DNA of 64,000 nucleotides from Ursus arctos (taxonomy: Eukaryota > Chordata > Mammalia > Carnivora > Ursidae): the NCBI RefSeq assembly GCF_023065955.2, contig NW_026622786.1, positions 41,960,938 through 42,024,937 of the forward strand, written 5' to 3'. Below are positions 24,991 to 37,150 of the stretch, piece by piece. Numbering within the stretch: position 1 is the first letter of the stretch; each line of letters starts with the position of its first letter. The position numbers were made by a program, and so were the translations under genes. The notes under the pieces were generated by a model that was not told the DNA's origin, ran no database searches, and saw only the letters and a list, made by a program, of their open reading frames with translations.

Positions 24991-25607
24991 CTACTATTGT
25001 GATGACAGTGATCTCATCTCATCATATGAACTAGAACTTTTTTCTAGAAAAAAAATTACCATACCATAGGGATAATAAAATGTCCTTATTTACAAGCATA
25101 TACATCCACACACAACAGCTGTCGAACTAAGAATAAATGGCTCTTTCCAAATACCCCAGTTAATATGCTACTTACTCATCTTGACTCTGTTAAAATTTAA
25201 AATCATTAAACTTTCACATAGGTGGCATTCATTGTATTTCAAATACAAATCTCAAAGACATTGACTATTTCAAACACAGTAATCATGACAGTGTGGTATT
25301 GGTGAAAGAACAGGCAAACAGGCCAATGGAACAGAATAGAGAACCCAGAAATAGACACATATAATATAGTCAACTGATCTTTGACAAAAGAGCAAAGGCA
25401 ATACAAGGGAGAAAAAACAGTCTTTTTAACAAATAGTGCTGAACAACTGGACATCCACTTGCAAAGAAATGAATCTAGACACAGACCTTAAACCTTTCAC
25501 AAGAATTAACTCAAAATGGATCATAGACCTAAGTGTCAAATGCAAAACTATAAAACCCCTAGAACATATGAAAAAATCTAGATGACCTTGGGTTTGGCAA
25601 TGATTTT

Positions 25608-25793
25608 TTTTTTAATTTTATTTATTTATGTGACAAAGAGACAGCCAGCAAGAGAGGGAACACAGCAGTTAAGTGGGAGAGGAAGAAGCAGGCTCCCAGC
25701 GGAGAAGCCCGATGTGGGACTCAATCCCGGAATGCCGGGATCATGCCCTGAGCCGAAGGCAGACGCTTAACAACTGTGCTACCCAGGCGCCCC
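25608..25793 (-). mobile_element. Young SINEC inside the old L1
   Basis: Reverse, ending TACCCAGGCGCCCC; TSD TGGCAATGATTTTT at 25594-25607 and 25794-25807. Confidence 0.95.
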
Positions 25794-25956
25794 TGGCAAT
25801 GATTTTTAAATATAATACCAAAGGAACAGTTCGTGAAAGAGAGAAATGGTAAGCTGGACTGCATTAAAATTGTAATTTTTTGCTGAGAAGGACATCATCA
25901 AGAGAATGAAAAAACAAGCCACAGATTGGGAGAAAATATTTCAAAAGATATCTGAA

Positions 25957-26355
25957 TTTGCAACGATGTGGATGGAACTAGAAGGTATTATGCTAAGCGA
26001 AATAAGTCAATCAGAGAAAGACAAATACCATATGATTTCACTCATATGGGAATTTAAGAAACAAAACAGACGAACATAGAAGAAGGGAAAGAAAAAATGA
26101 AATAAGATAAAAACAGAGACGGAGGCAAACAAGAGACTCTTAATTTTGAGAACAAACTGAGGGTTGCTGGAGGGGAGGTGGGCAGGGGGATGGGCTAAAT
26201 GGGTGATGGGCATTAAGGAGACCACTTGTTGGGATGAGCACTGGGTTTTACATGTAAGTGATGAATCACTAAGTTCTATTCCTGAAACCAATACTACACT
26301 ATATGTTAACTAACCTGAATTTAAGTAAAATCTTCAGAGGAAAAAAAAAAAAAAA
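25957..26355 (+). mobile_element. 5'-truncated L1 insertion A
   Basis: GCAACGATGTGGATGGAACT to poly(A); flanks AAAAGATATCTGA and AAAAGACATATCTGA form an imperfect TSD. The segment GGTTGCTGGAGGGGAGGTGG is shared with insertion B. Confidence 0.8.
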
Positions 26356-26409
26356 GACATATCTGATAAAGGACTATTATCCAAAATATATAAAGAACTT
26401 TTTTTTTCC

Positions 26410-27436
26410 TTTGTGACAGAATGGGAGAAGATATTTGCAAATGTCTTATCAGATAAAGGGCTAGTATCCAAAATCTATAAAAAACGTATCAAACTCAACA
26501 CCCAAAGAACAAATAATCCAAACAAGAAATGGGAGAAGACATGAACAGACATTTCTCCAAAGGAGACATACAAATGGCCAACAGACACATGAAAAAATGC
26601 TCAGCATCACTCGGCATCAGGGAAATACAAATCAAAACCACAATGGGATACCACTTCATACGAGTCAGAATGGCTAAAATTAACAAGTCAGGAAACGACA
26701 GATATTGGCAAGGATGCAGAGAAAGGGGAAACCTCTTACACTTTTGGTGGGAATGCAAGCTGGTGCAGCCCCTCTGGAAAACAGTATGGAGGCTCCTCAG
26801 AAAGTTGAAAATAGAGCTACCCTACGACCCAGCAATTGCACTTACCCCAAAGATACAAATACAGTGACCCGAAGGGGCACCTGTACCCCAACATTTATAG
26901 CAGCAATGTCCACAATAGCCAAATTATGGAAAGAGCCCAGATGTCTACTGACAGATGAAAGGATAAAGAAGATGTGGTGTGTGTGTGTATATACACACAA
27001 TGGAATACTACTCAGCCATTAAAAAATGAAATCTTACCATTTGTGATGACGTGGATGGAACTAGAGGGTATTATGCTAAGCAAAATAAGCCAATCAGAGA
27101 AAGACAATTATCATATGATCTCACTCATATGTGGAAGTTAAGAAACAAAACAGAGGATCATAGGGGAAGAGAGGAAAAAAATAGACAAAATCAGAGGGAG
27201 ACAAACCATAAGAGACTCTTAATCACAGGAAACAAACTGAGCGTTGCTGGAGGGGAGAGGGTGGAGGGATGGGTTAATTAGGTGAGGGACATTAAGGAGG
27301 GCACGTGATGTAATGAGCACCGCGTATTATAGAAGACTGATGAACCACTGACCTCTACCTCTGAAACTAGAAATACACTATATGTTAATTAATGGAATTT
27401 AAATTAAAAAAAGGAAAAACAAAACAAAAAAAACCC
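26410..27436 (+). mobile_element. 5'-truncated L1 insertion B
   Basis: Contains a readable ORF2 C-terminal portion (26529-26867 encodes [20 protein letters not shown] within it) and the same 3'UTR as insertion A. Flanked by repeats around AAAATATATAAAGAA. Frames are broken. Confidence 0.8.
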
Positions 27437-28548
27437 CAAAAATATATAAAGAATTCTTAAAACTCAACAATAAAAAAACAAACAACCCAATTAAAAAATG
27501 GGCCAAAAACCTTAACAGAAACCTCACCATACAGATGGCAAATAAGCATATGAAAAGATGCTCCATATCAAACGTCATCAGTGAAATGCAAATAAAAACA
27601 AATATACCACAACACAGCTATTAAAATGGCCAAAATCCAGAACACCAGCAACACCAAATGCTGGCAAAGATGTAGAGCAACAGGAATTCTCATTCACTGT
27701 TGGTGGGAGGGCAAAATAGTACACTTTGGAAGATAATTTGGTGGTTTCTTAGAAAACTAAACATACCCTTATCATACGATCCCACAATCATGTTCCTTGG
27801 TATTTACTCAAAGGAATTGAAAACCTAGGTCTACACAGAAACCCGCACATGGATATTTATAGCAGCCTCATTTATAACTGCCCAAACTTGGAAGCTTGGA
27901 AGCAACCAAGATGTCCTCTAGCAGGTGAATGTGATAAACTATGGCCATTCAGACAATGGAATATTATTCAGTACTAAAAAGAAAGGAGCTAGCAACCCAT
28001 GAAAAGACATTGGAGGAACCGTAAATGTATATTACTAAAGTGAAAGAAACCAGTCTGAAAAGGCTATATATTATATGACATTCTGGAAAAGGTAGAACTA
28101 TGGTGACAATTAAAAAAAAAAAATCAGTGGTTGTCAGGGGTTAGTGGGAAGGGAAGGATAAATTGGTAGAGTACAGAGGATTTTTAGGGCCATGAAACTA
28201 CTCTGTATGATACTGAAATGGTGGGCACATGTCCTTATACATTTGTCCAAACTCATAGAATGTACAAAACCAGAAGTGAACCCTAATGTAAATTATAGAC
28301 TCTGGGTGATAATGATGTATCAATATAAATTCATTAGTTGTAAATAAATGTTCCATTTAGTGGGAGACATTGGTCATGGGGTGGGGTAGATTGTGCACGT
28401 GTGGAGGTTTATGGGAAACTTCTGTACCTTCCACTCAATTTTGCTGTGAACTTAAAACTGCTCTAAAAAAATAAAATCTACTTAAAATTTTAAAAATAAA
28501 TGGTACAATGTTTGTATTCTTAAAATATGTTTTTTTGTTTTGTTTTGT

Positions 28549-28643
28549 TGTTTAAGTAATCTCTACACCCAGTGAGGAGTTTGAACTCACGACCTGGAGA
28601 TCAAGAGTTGCATGCTCCACTGACTGAGCCTGCAAGGTGCCCC
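28549..28643 (-). mobile_element. Old SINEC copy
   Basis: TTTAAGTAATCTCTACACCC then ACTGAGCCTGCAAGGTGCCCC; TTAAAATAT flanks both sides. Confidence 0.85.
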
Positions 28644-29149
28644 TTAAAATATTATCTTTGATTTTAGAGTCAGATCTTTCCAGCCTTAGTTCTTGTTGCT
28701 GCAGCTTCTGTTGTAACTTTGGAACTCAGATGCTAAATTTTCATTCTTGTAGAAAGACCTTAGACTTTGAGCATAAGTTACAATACCTAAAAATTTTGTC
28801 ATCAAAATTTTGTTTCATTTGTTTCAAATGCAAATTTATCTTTAGGGAAAAAATAGAAAAAATATTAAAGAGATTCATTTCTTACTCCATCTAGGTTATA
28901 AGACAGAATAAGTAAATTTAAGGCAAGTGTCTTTAAGACATTAAACCCTATTTAAGTGTTCTAGAAATCCTATTTTTTTCTTAACTATAAAATGTTCTTC
29001 TTTAGGTAATTACAGTAATTTGGACTCGTATTTGGAATTAGACAGTCAATAGCATTTGAGTGCATATTGTATAGTATTTGATGAGTATATAAAACTTGTT
29101 TTAAAAGATTGATGTTATCATAGTGAACACTTTCCATGAATAAAGTATC

Positions 29150-29670
29150 TCATTCAGCAATACTGACTGAGTGCTTACTATGTGCTATAAACCAGATACA
29201 CAACATCCTTACTTTCATTCAACTTATATTCTAGTGGGAGAAGACAACCAAGAAATAAGTTAATAAAGAAATGATAGAATTTTAGATAGTATGAAGTGCT
29301 TTTAAGAAAAATTTTAAATGGGGGCGCCTGGGTGGCACAGCGGTTGAGCGTCTGCCTTCGGCTCAGGGCGTGATCCCGGCGTTATGGGATCGAGCCCCAC
29401 ATCAGGCTCCTCCGCTATGAGCCTGCTTCTTCCTCTCCCACTCCCCCTGCTTGTGTTCCCTCTCTCACTGGCTGTCTCTATCTCTGTCGAATAAATAAAT
29501 AAAATCTTTAAAAAAAAAAAAAAAAAAAGAAAAATTTTAAATGGTCCTAAGGCTGGGATTGAGGAAGGGGCTACTTTACCAGGATGGTCAGGGAAGACCT
29601 CACTGTTTACCTCTGCTTTAAGAATTACACTAAAAATTTGGCACCAAGGTAGGTAGGGGAAAAGGAGCAA
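29150..29670 (-). repeat. Reverse L2 remnant, split by a SINE
   Basis: GACTGAGTGCTTACTATGTG, then ATTCTAGTGGGAGAAGACAA; after the SINE, GGTCAGGGAAGACCTCACTG. Matches reverse-complemented L2 3' region. Confidence 0.7.
29321..29528 (+). mobile_element. Young SINEC
   Basis: Full-length, near-consensus; TSD AAGAAAAATTTTAAATG on both sides. Confidence 0.95.
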
Positions 29671-29949
29671 GTCTAGGAATCACAGTTTTAAAAAGTATAA
29701 TGCTTTTAGAAAAGCAAGTGGACTGGTGAAGAGCTCTTAATGACCTCTTTGAATCTATTACCAAGAAATGTATTTAGCTCTCTTCACCTTTTCCATTTAT
29801 TCCTCCTTCCCCATGTACAATCTACATATCCCTTCAAGCCTACAGCTAACAATCAAGCTAAATAATTTGATAGAAATAAGGTAAACAATTAATGGCTTTG
29901 TATGTTAAGTAACTGTTACAGGATTTAAGGGACCATTAAGCCACAGAGA

Positions 29950-30480
29950 AAAGATCATGAAACTTGGAATGAGACGAATTGGTTCTAATATTCTTAGCTT
30001 CACTATTTAGTATCTACATGAAGTTCTGGAAAAATGACTATTTCTCTGAGACTCAGTTCCCTTACTCTATCAAATAGATAACATCATCTATCTCATTAGA
30101 CTGACTTACAGAATGAGAAAATATGTGAAAGGGCTTTACAAAAAAAAAAATATACAAATGTTAATTATATGTTCATCTTGGGCTGGTATGGGGAAGTTTT
30201 ATAAAAGAAAAATATGAGCAGTGTTTTGAAAGATTAATAAGGTTTAGAAAGAGGAGCACAGGGAGGGTTTTCAATTTGGACCGAGAACAGAAAGCCCAAT
30301 GGAAAAGAACATAAAATGTATGTGATATAGCAAAAAGACCGGTCAGATTACAGCATGGGATTTAGGCAGGCTCACATTAGGAAGCTGACAAAAAAGGTTA
30401 TGGTCAGATTGTGGAGAGTTTTGAATGTCATTTTTTTAACTTAATGACTGCTCCTTCCTGTTCTTCAAAAACGGCTAAAT
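29950..30480. repeat. MIR-like then reverse L2 remnants
   Basis: 29950-30165 has a diverged MIR pattern (GAGACTCAGTTCCCTTACTC); 30190-30430 resembles reverse L2. Confidence 0.5.
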
Positions 30481-30506
30481 CATTAGGTCTTTGAAACAAA
30501 CTTGAT

Positions 30507-30606
30507 TTATTTTTTAAAGTAAACTCTATGCCCAATGTGGGGCTCGAACTCACAACCCCAAGATCAAGAGTTGCATGCTCTAACAACTAAGCCAGACTGG
30601 CACCCC
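30507..30606 (-). mobile_element. Old SINEC copy
   Basis: TTTATTTTTTAAAGTAAACT, GTGGGGCTCGAACTCACAAC, reverse head. Confidence 0.85.
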
Positions 30607-30644
30607 AAAAACAACTTTCTTTTAAAAGCTTTTTGACATTCTTT

Positions 30645-30817
30645 TCTTTTTTTCTTTTTTAGATTTTATTTATTTGTCAGAGTCGAGAGAGAGACAGAGA
30701 GACCGTGCGCACAAGCTGGGGGAATGCAGAGGGAGAAGCAGGCTCCCCACTGACCAGGGAGCCTGATGTGGAACTCGATCCCAGGACACTCAACCAACTG
30801 AGCCACCCAGGCATCCC
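30645..30817 (-). mobile_element. SINEC copy
   Basis: AGATTTTATTTATTTGTCAG ... AACTGAGCCACCCAGGCATCCC. Confidence 0.88.
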
Positions 30818-31204
30818 AGGTATTTGACATTTCTTAAGTGTCAGTTTACTGTGACGCTAGTGAAGTTACTTTCTTAGTACTAAGGTACAGTGTTCTTGAC
30901 AAAGTTTCATTCATATTTGTAAGCTTTGAGAGCAACAGTAAAAGATGTCTAACCTAAAAAGAGAACAAGAGTTTTTATCAGCCATAACTCTCCTTGAACT
31001 ATTACCTGTACCATTAGAATTTCCCAGCACTTTATCACCATAGTTATATTGGTAACTCCCAAAGTTTTCAAGTTTTAATATGGTGTCATTGCTTGATTTG
31101 ATAATACTTTTCCTGCAGAAAGCACTATAATAGAATATGCACATTTAATTTTGATTTAATGGCCTTTACAAAAGAAAATATTTACAACAAAATTTAAAAG
31201 TACA

Positions 31205-31300
31205 GGGGCACCTGGCTGGCTCAGTCATGGAGCATGCAACTCTTGATCTTGGGGTTGTGAGTTCAAGCCCCATGTTGGGTGTAGAGATTACTTAATAAAA
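31205..31300 (+). mobile_element. Old short SINEC (cluster copy 1)
   Basis: GGGGCACCTGGCTGGCTCAG ... GGGTGTAGAGATTACTTAAT. Confidence 0.88.
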
Positions 31301-31318
31301 TTTTAAAATAAACAAACA

Positions 31319-31510
31319 GGGGCACCTGGGTGGCTCAGTCAGTTAAGTGTCTGCTCTTGATTTGGGCTCAGGTCATGATCTCAGGGTCATGGGATCAAGA
31401 CCCACATTGGCACATGGGTGTGGAGCCTGCTTAAGATTCTGTCTCTCCCTCTACCCCTCCCCTCTCTCTCTAAAAATAAATAAATAAAATATAAAAACAT
31501 AAAAATAAAT
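31319..31510 (+). mobile_element. SINEC (cluster copy 2)
   Basis: GGGGCACCTGGGTGGCTCAG, long form with CT-rich body, AAATAAATAAAATA tail. Confidence 0.9.
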
Positions 31511-31631
31511 AAAATTTAAAAGTACATGCCTTCAAAAAATAAGATAACATGAAATTGTTTTAATAAGTTTATAAAAATTACTAGAGTTATCTGAAGAATC
31601 AGAAATATTTTGTTTTTAAAAAATAATTTCT

Positions 31632-31790
31632 GGGGCACTTGGGTGGCTCAGGCGATTAAGCATCCAACTCTTAAAATCAGCTCAGGTCTTGATCTCAGGG
31701 TCAGGAGTTCAAGCCCTGAATGGGGCTCTACCCTGAGCGTGGAGCCTACTAAGTAAATAAACAAACAAATAAACAAACAAATAAAATTTC
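31632..31790 (+). mobile_element. SINEC (cluster copy 3)
   Basis: GGGGCACTTGGGTGGCTCAG with an (AAAC/AAAT)n tail. Confidence 0.88.
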
Positions 31791-31792
31791 CT

Positions 31793-31903
31793 GGGGCACC
31801 TGGCTGGCTCAGTTGGAAGAGCACATGACTCGATCTCAGGATTGTGAGTTCAAGCCCCACACTGGGTGTAGAGATTACTTAATAAGTAAAAACTTAAAAA
31901 ATA
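31793..31903 (+). mobile_element. Old short SINEC (cluster copy 4)
   Basis: GGGGCACCTGGCTGGCTCAG ... GGGTGTAGAGATTACTTAAT, beginning 3 bp after the tail of copy 3. Confidence 0.88.
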
Positions 31904-31962
31904 AATTCCTTTTTTGGGAGTGTAGAGCTGATTTTATTCTGTGATGATATTAAAATGTATCC

Positions 31963-32075
31963 TGGGGCTCCTGGCTGGCTCAGTCAGTAGAGCATGTGAC
32001 TCTTTGATCTCAGGGTCATGAGTTCAAGCCTACTCACGTTGTGTGTGGGGCCTACTCAATTAAAAAAAAAAAAAG
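31963..32075 (+). mobile_element. Old short SINEC (cluster copy 5)
   Basis: GGGGCTCCTGGCTGGCTCAG ... GGGGCCTACTCAATT, A-tail. Confidence 0.88.
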
Positions 32076-32243
32076 TATTCTAATAAAATAGCCCAGTAAC
32101 AACTTGCCCTCCTTTCCACCCTTTTTTACAAGAAGTCATTGAAAAACTTACTAGAGAACTAGTGAATATACAGTGAGCTAATCTCATACTTTCCTAGCAT
32201 TTTGGAATTAGTTAAAATAAAATGTTCTCTACATTGCTTTTTT

Positions 32244-32436
32244 TTTTTTTTTTAAAGATTTTATTTATTTATGTGACAGAGAGACAGCCAGCGAGAGAGG
32301 GAACACAGCAGGAGGAGTGGGAGAGGAAGAAGCAGGCTCATAGCGGAGGAGCCTGATGTGGGACTCGATCCCGGAATGCCGGGATCACGCCCTGAGCCGA
32401 AGGCAGACGCTTTAACGACTGCGCTACCCAGGCGCC
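32244..32436 (-). mobile_element. Young SINEC
   Basis: Reverse, near-consensus; TSD CTACATTGCTTTTT at about 32229-32243 and 32437-32450. Confidence 0.95.
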
Positions 32437-32559
32437 CTACATTGCTTTTTAATACTGAATCAGAGAGCCAAAAAGAACTATAGAATTCTAGGTCATTTTA
32501 AATGGGTCTTGTAAATTGATATTTGATTATAACACTTTGACTATGTTGACAGATCATAT

Positions 32560-33115
32560 TATCTAGAGCAATGCTGTCCAACAGAAATATAAAGTGAGCC
32601 ACATATGTCATATGAACATTTCTAGGATCCACATTTTAAAAAAAGTAAAAAGAAATGTAAAATTAATTTTAGTAATGTATTTTATTTAACCCAATAAATC
32701 CAAGATATTATCATCACAACATGTAATCATTATAAAGATAATAAGATCTTCTATACTCTTTTTTTGGCACTAAGTCTTCAGAATCCAGTGTGAATTTTTT
32801 TTTTTAAAGATTTTATTTATTTATTTGACAGAGATAGAGACAGCCACCGAGAGAGGGAACACAAGCAGGGGGAGTGGGAGAGGAAGAAGCAGGCTCCCAG
32901 CGGAGGAGCCTGATGTGGGGCTCGATCCCATAACGCCGGGATCATGCCCTGAGCCGAAGGCAGACGCTTAACCGCTGTGCCACCCAGGCGCCCCCCACTG
33001 TGAATTTTACACTTATACAACATCTCAATTCAGATAGCCAATTTCAGGTCTTTAGCTTTCCTAGTGGCCACTGTATTAGCCAGTGTAGATATAGAGGTTT
33101 CTACAAATCACCAGT
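32560..33115. repeat. Old DNA-transposon fossil, split by a SINE
   Basis: Starts GCTGTCCAACAGAAATATAA and continues after the SINE with ACATCTCAATTCAGATAGCC and CTAGTGGCCACTGTAT. The same family recurs at 55.73-55.99 kb. I do not recall its name with certainty. Confidence 0.55.
32801..32994 (-). mobile_element. Young SINEC
   Basis: Reverse, full-length; TSD CCAGTGTGAATTTT / CCACTGTGAATTTT. Confidence 0.95.
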
Positions 33116-33260
33116 GCTATGACCCAATTTTTCAGAAACCTCAACCTGTGAACTTAAGTATCACACATACACATCTCTCACATGTACATTTACGGGAAAT
33201 AAAATCTTAACAGATGCACTCTAAAGAAAAGTCCATTTTTACTTATAAAATAGTATCCCA

Positions 33261-33365
33261 GTACTCACTTCAGCAACACATATACTGCAACTGGAATAAC
33301 ACTGAAAGATTAGCAAGGCCCCTGTGCAAGGCTGACATGCAAACTCATGAAGCATTTACTATCTT
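33261..33365 (+). pseudogene. U6 snRNA retropseudogene (5' part of a U6-L1 chimera)
   Basis: Collinear with almost all of U6: GTACTCACTTCAGCAACACA, then ATATACT..., GATTAGCAAGGCCCCTGTGC and GACATGCAAACTCATGAAGC. Many substitutions relative to functional U6 (GTGCTCGCTTCGGCAGCACA) and no obvious PSE/TATA promoter upstream, so it is not a functional snRNA gene. Confidence 0.9.
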
Positions 33366-33507
33366 AAAAAAAGGTAAATATGTGAGGTGACGGATGTGAA
33401 TTAACTAGAGGGGAGGAGTCCTTTTACAATGCATATGTATATCAAATTATCACAGTGCACACTTCAAGTGTTTTACAATTTTGTCAATTTTACCTCAATA
33501 ATGTTGA
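33366..33507 (+). mobile_element. L1 3'UTR fragment fused to the U6 copy
   Basis: Directly follows the U6 segment. GTGAGGTGACGGATGTGAAT through TTGTCAATTTTACCTCAATA resembles the 3' end of a mammalian L1 (L1MA type). The U6+L1 unit is flanked by 14-bp near-identical direct repeats, AAAATAGTATCCCA at 33247-33260 and AAAATAGTATTCCA at 33508-33521, so both parts were inserted together. Confidence 0.8.
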
Positions 33508-33550
33508 AAAATAGTATTCCATTTTTTATCTTGAAGAAAAAAATACTTGT

Positions 33551-33687
33551 GGGGCAGCTGGGGAGCTCAGTTGGTTAAGCATCTGCCTTCAGCTCAGGTC
33601 ATGATCCCAGGGCCGTGGGATTGAGTCCTGCATCAGGCTCTCTGCTCAGCGGGGAGCCTGCTTCTCCTTCTGCCCCTCCCCTTCCCC

Positions 33688-33728
<41 letters not shown>

Positions 33729-33775
33729 GCTTTCTTTCTCTCTCAAATAAATACATAAAGTCTTAAAAAAAGAAA
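33551..33775 (+). mobile_element. SINEC with expanded (CT)n
   Basis: GGGGCAGCTGGGGAGCTCAG head, about 15 CT units near 33697-33726, AAATAAATACATAAAGTCTT tail; ATACTTGT flanks both sides. Confidence 0.9.
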
Positions 33776-33799
33776 AAGAAAAGATACTTGTATTTTTTT

Positions 33800-34545
33800 G
33801 AAATGATACTTTATATTAAAGTAGTGGGAATGGCTCCATTTACACATGTTCACTTAGTATATATACTTTCACAGTGTTGAAAGTAAAAGGGACACTAGGA
33901 AATGAGGAATTTATGTGATTTTCACTTTAAACTTTTCTAAAGTTTCTCCTCTCATAAGTAGTCATCAAGAAAGCATCAGAATCTGTGGGAAAACTTACTT
34001 GGGTGGCTAGAGAAAGGGGAGCAGTCTGTGGCCACAGTGAAGCCAACAGTTCCTCAGAATAAGACAAGTAATACAAAGAAAAAGATGTCTGTAGCACAGA
34101 GCGGAGGCAGGAAAGAAGAACACAGGCTGCGATTTCACTGAACTGTTAGAATCTTAGCTAAAACTGCAATAAACTGATTATCTAGCAAGTTTGTTTAGCT
34201 CTCCAACTGTTTATAACTCTAAATCGATTTCTTTTAATTTAAATCAGTATCTAATCCAAACTACAAAATATCTTTATAATACATCGCATCCATAAAGTCA
34301 TAATAATTAAACCACTGCTACTGTGATTTAACTATGATTCAAAGACTTTATTGCAACCTACCAAATGTTAAGTATTAGGAAATGTATAAAATAAGCCAAC
34401 ATGTTCTATAATATTCACCAGCTACTATAAAATTAGGCCATTGATTGCCTAACTCCAAATATAACAAGCCCAGACTACGGAAATTGCTTAAAGAAGGACA
34501 TTTAAAGAAAAGAGAACAAAATAGGATTCAAGAATAATTTAATGT
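33800..34545. other. Intergenic, nothing recognised
   Basis: AT-rich; no ORF, RNA gene or clear repeat. Confidence 0.4.
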
Positions 34546-34549
34546 TATT

Positions 34550-34751
34550 ATTTTTTTTAAGATTATTTATTTGAGACAGAGAGAGAAAGAGAATGCGAAT
34601 GGGGGGAAGAGTAGAGGGAGAGAAACCCAAGCAGACTTGCCTCTGAGCGGGGAGCCCCACACCAGGCTTGGGGCTCAATCCCAGGACACTGATATCATGA
34701 CCTGAGCCAAAATCAAGAGCTGGTGGCCTCGCTGAGCTGCCCAGGTGCCCC
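34550..34751 (-). mobile_element. SINEC copy
   Basis: Reverse, ending GCTGCCCAGGTGCCCC; flanks CAAGAATAATTTAAT / CAAGAATAACTTAAT. Confidence 0.9.
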
Positions 34752-34754
34752 AAG

Positions 34755-37150
34755 AATAACTTAATTTTAAATGGATGGTTTTTAACGTTTGACTTTTAAA
34801 TATTTTAAAATATAGCCTTTTTATTATCTAAGCTAAATCAGGAAGTCAAGGCAACAGTTATTGAGGCCCTACTGTGTTACATGCCATGAAGGATAAAACA
34901 GTATCAGGAGTTTACAATACAAATATATACAATAGTACCTAGTGTCTGTTACCACTTTCCCAATACAGTGGCACAGTTGAGGGGTTGCGGCAGAGACCAT
35001 GGCCCCCAAAACCTAAAAATTTACTGTCTGGCCTTTAACAAAAAATGTTTGCCAATCCTTGCTTTATACAAATTATTCTTGACTAGAGGGAGAGGGAAGT
35101 CTAAGCATGTACCATAATAAAATTTTATTGTACCTAGTAAACTTTTAAAAAACTGTAGCTTTCACTATTAAACACAGCTTTCACTATAAAACATCAGCTT
35201 GGCTAATGGTAAAATAAAACTTGTAAACTAATTCTCAACCTGGGCATGTCTGCTAAGGGGAATACATTAGAATATTTAGGGTGGTGAGGATGCTATTTGT
35301 TTATCACAAGGGCAGAATATGTTTTAAAAGGTTGACAGAAACTTTAATAATCATACCTCTGTATTGTCCGGCTTAACCATCCTCATCTAACCCATCCCTC
35401 CCTGGCCATAAATAACGTTGGGAATTAGCAAATACTGAACCATTGCCCCTAAGGGAAATGGCAGGGTTATCATCAATACATAACCTTGTTTTCCGTATGT
35501 TTCTGTTTCAAGATGCCTCATTTAATTTAACATGGAACTCATGGCCAACAGCACTGTAACTCATGCCTGAAAAAAGCTTATCTAACACATGGATTCTCTC
35601 CATAATGCACATCACAGCCTTCTTGTGCCTAGGAACACTAGACAGCAATTCAGCCCTATGCTGAAATATTTCTTTAAACAGTGAAATCACTAACAAAAAG
35701 CATACATATGCAAAAAATACAAAAATGCACTAATAAATCACAAAGGCTTGTTACGAGAGCTAAAATAAGAAGTCTAAGCACTGCCTTGTTGGACCTCAGC
35801 TGGGAACATAGGATTCATATTATTTTGCTGCTCTGCCTCTGCATATGTCTGCAAATGACCAGGAAAGCATCCCAAATACCGATTTCGGGGATACAAGTAA
35901 ATTTTAGTGAGGGCAAATATGAAAGTACAGAATTGGTGAATAATGAAGGATCAACTGTATGATATACTACAACCAGTAATCTTCTAAATTAATGATGATC
36001 GATAAAAAACTGTTTTTGAGCAACAGCGATATTAAGTACAGTCACCTAAAGTAATGTCTCTGAAGTGATGTTTCTTTGGTATGTACAAAGGAAATGGTGT
36101 GGGTGTATTCCACTCTTCCCTCGCTGCACAGAGCTTACTACCACTTTGAGACTTAGCCTCTAGTTGGGCAAATCTGAGTGCCAGCTTGGATTAGGTTCCC
36201 TTGACCTTGAGTTCCCGTATTTTCCCCAGTATCTCCACTCTGTCACTTATCACAACTACATAACCATCTGTGTGCTTATGCCTCACCCACAGGGTTGTAA
36301 CATCCCCGAGAGTTCCAGTTTGGGGGGTTTTTCTACAACTTTTTTCCCCCAAGTATAAAGCCTTATAATACATTGCTATTCAATTTACTTTTACTAAGTA
36401 AATAATTCAATGAAGTGAGAAATTACAGAGACCTGAAGTATGACTAGGATATAAAAAGACAAATGGATACATTTAAGCAATAAAAAGGTAGAATGTGTAC
36501 AACTTGCCAACCAACTATATCTGGGGATTTGGAAGGGTTTTTAGATTGCCCTGGTTTCTAGATTGAACAAAGGTGTGTTCGGTTGGGCTACTATCGACAG
36601 TATAGAATATAGAATATAGGAGGAGTACATTTGAAGGGGAAAAGGAGATCCACCAGAACATGTCTACCACCCTGCTAATCAGTCACCCATTCATTATGTT
36701 ACTTCTATACTTGGTAAATTTTATCGCTTGCTAAGACTGCGTTCCTAATTACTATCTGTGTTATAACAACTCATTTCTCTGATTAACTCCCCAACTCTAA
36801 TGTAAGATCATATAGGGCAAAGGTTTATTTGACTCCCCAAAACCTAGTAAAACATATTTAATTGAATTGAATGTGGATGAAGATGTCCAGGACAGACTTG
36901 GATATTCTGAACTGGGGCTTAGGAAAAAAGTCTTAGCTGAAATAAAGCTATAGAAAATATTATAACACAGGTGGTATTTTAAAGTAGAAAAGAGGAATAA
37001 TTTTTGAAAGAATGAAAGACAGAACTTTAGGATGCCCCACATTTAAGGGACATATCAATCAAGCGGAGACAATGAAAAACACTGAGAAGGAACAATCAGA
37101 GACCAAGTGAGAATGGAATGACAGACACTACTGATTATGAACCAAATAGC
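34755..37150. other. Intergenic, no gene
   Basis: Contains a short reverse L2 remnant (34840-34910, TATTGAGGCCCTACTGTGTT). The ORFs here have no recognisable domain. 37150-37640 resembles 40200-40620 and is probably an old repeat family I cannot name. Confidence 0.45.

Larger units (their letters stand above)
25230..28495 (+). repeat. Nested L1 cluster (old L1 split by two later L1s and a SINE)
   Basis: An older L1 runs 25230-25950, resumes at 26356-26399 and again from 27437 to 28495 (AAATGGGCCAAAAACCTTAA, ATACGATCCCACAATCATGT). Two later, 5'-truncated L1 3' ends interrupt it. All ORFs are partial; none is an intact transposase or reverse transcriptase. Confidence 0.85.

Noticed and set aside
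26495..27281. Cluster of ORFs of 76-112 codons
   Set aside because: Fragments of L1 ORF2 or its 3'UTR, with no intact reverse transcriptase.
33261..33365. Functional U6 snRNA gene
   Set aside because: Too many substitutions, no visible upstream promoter elements, and an L1 tail with TSD marks it as a retrocopy.
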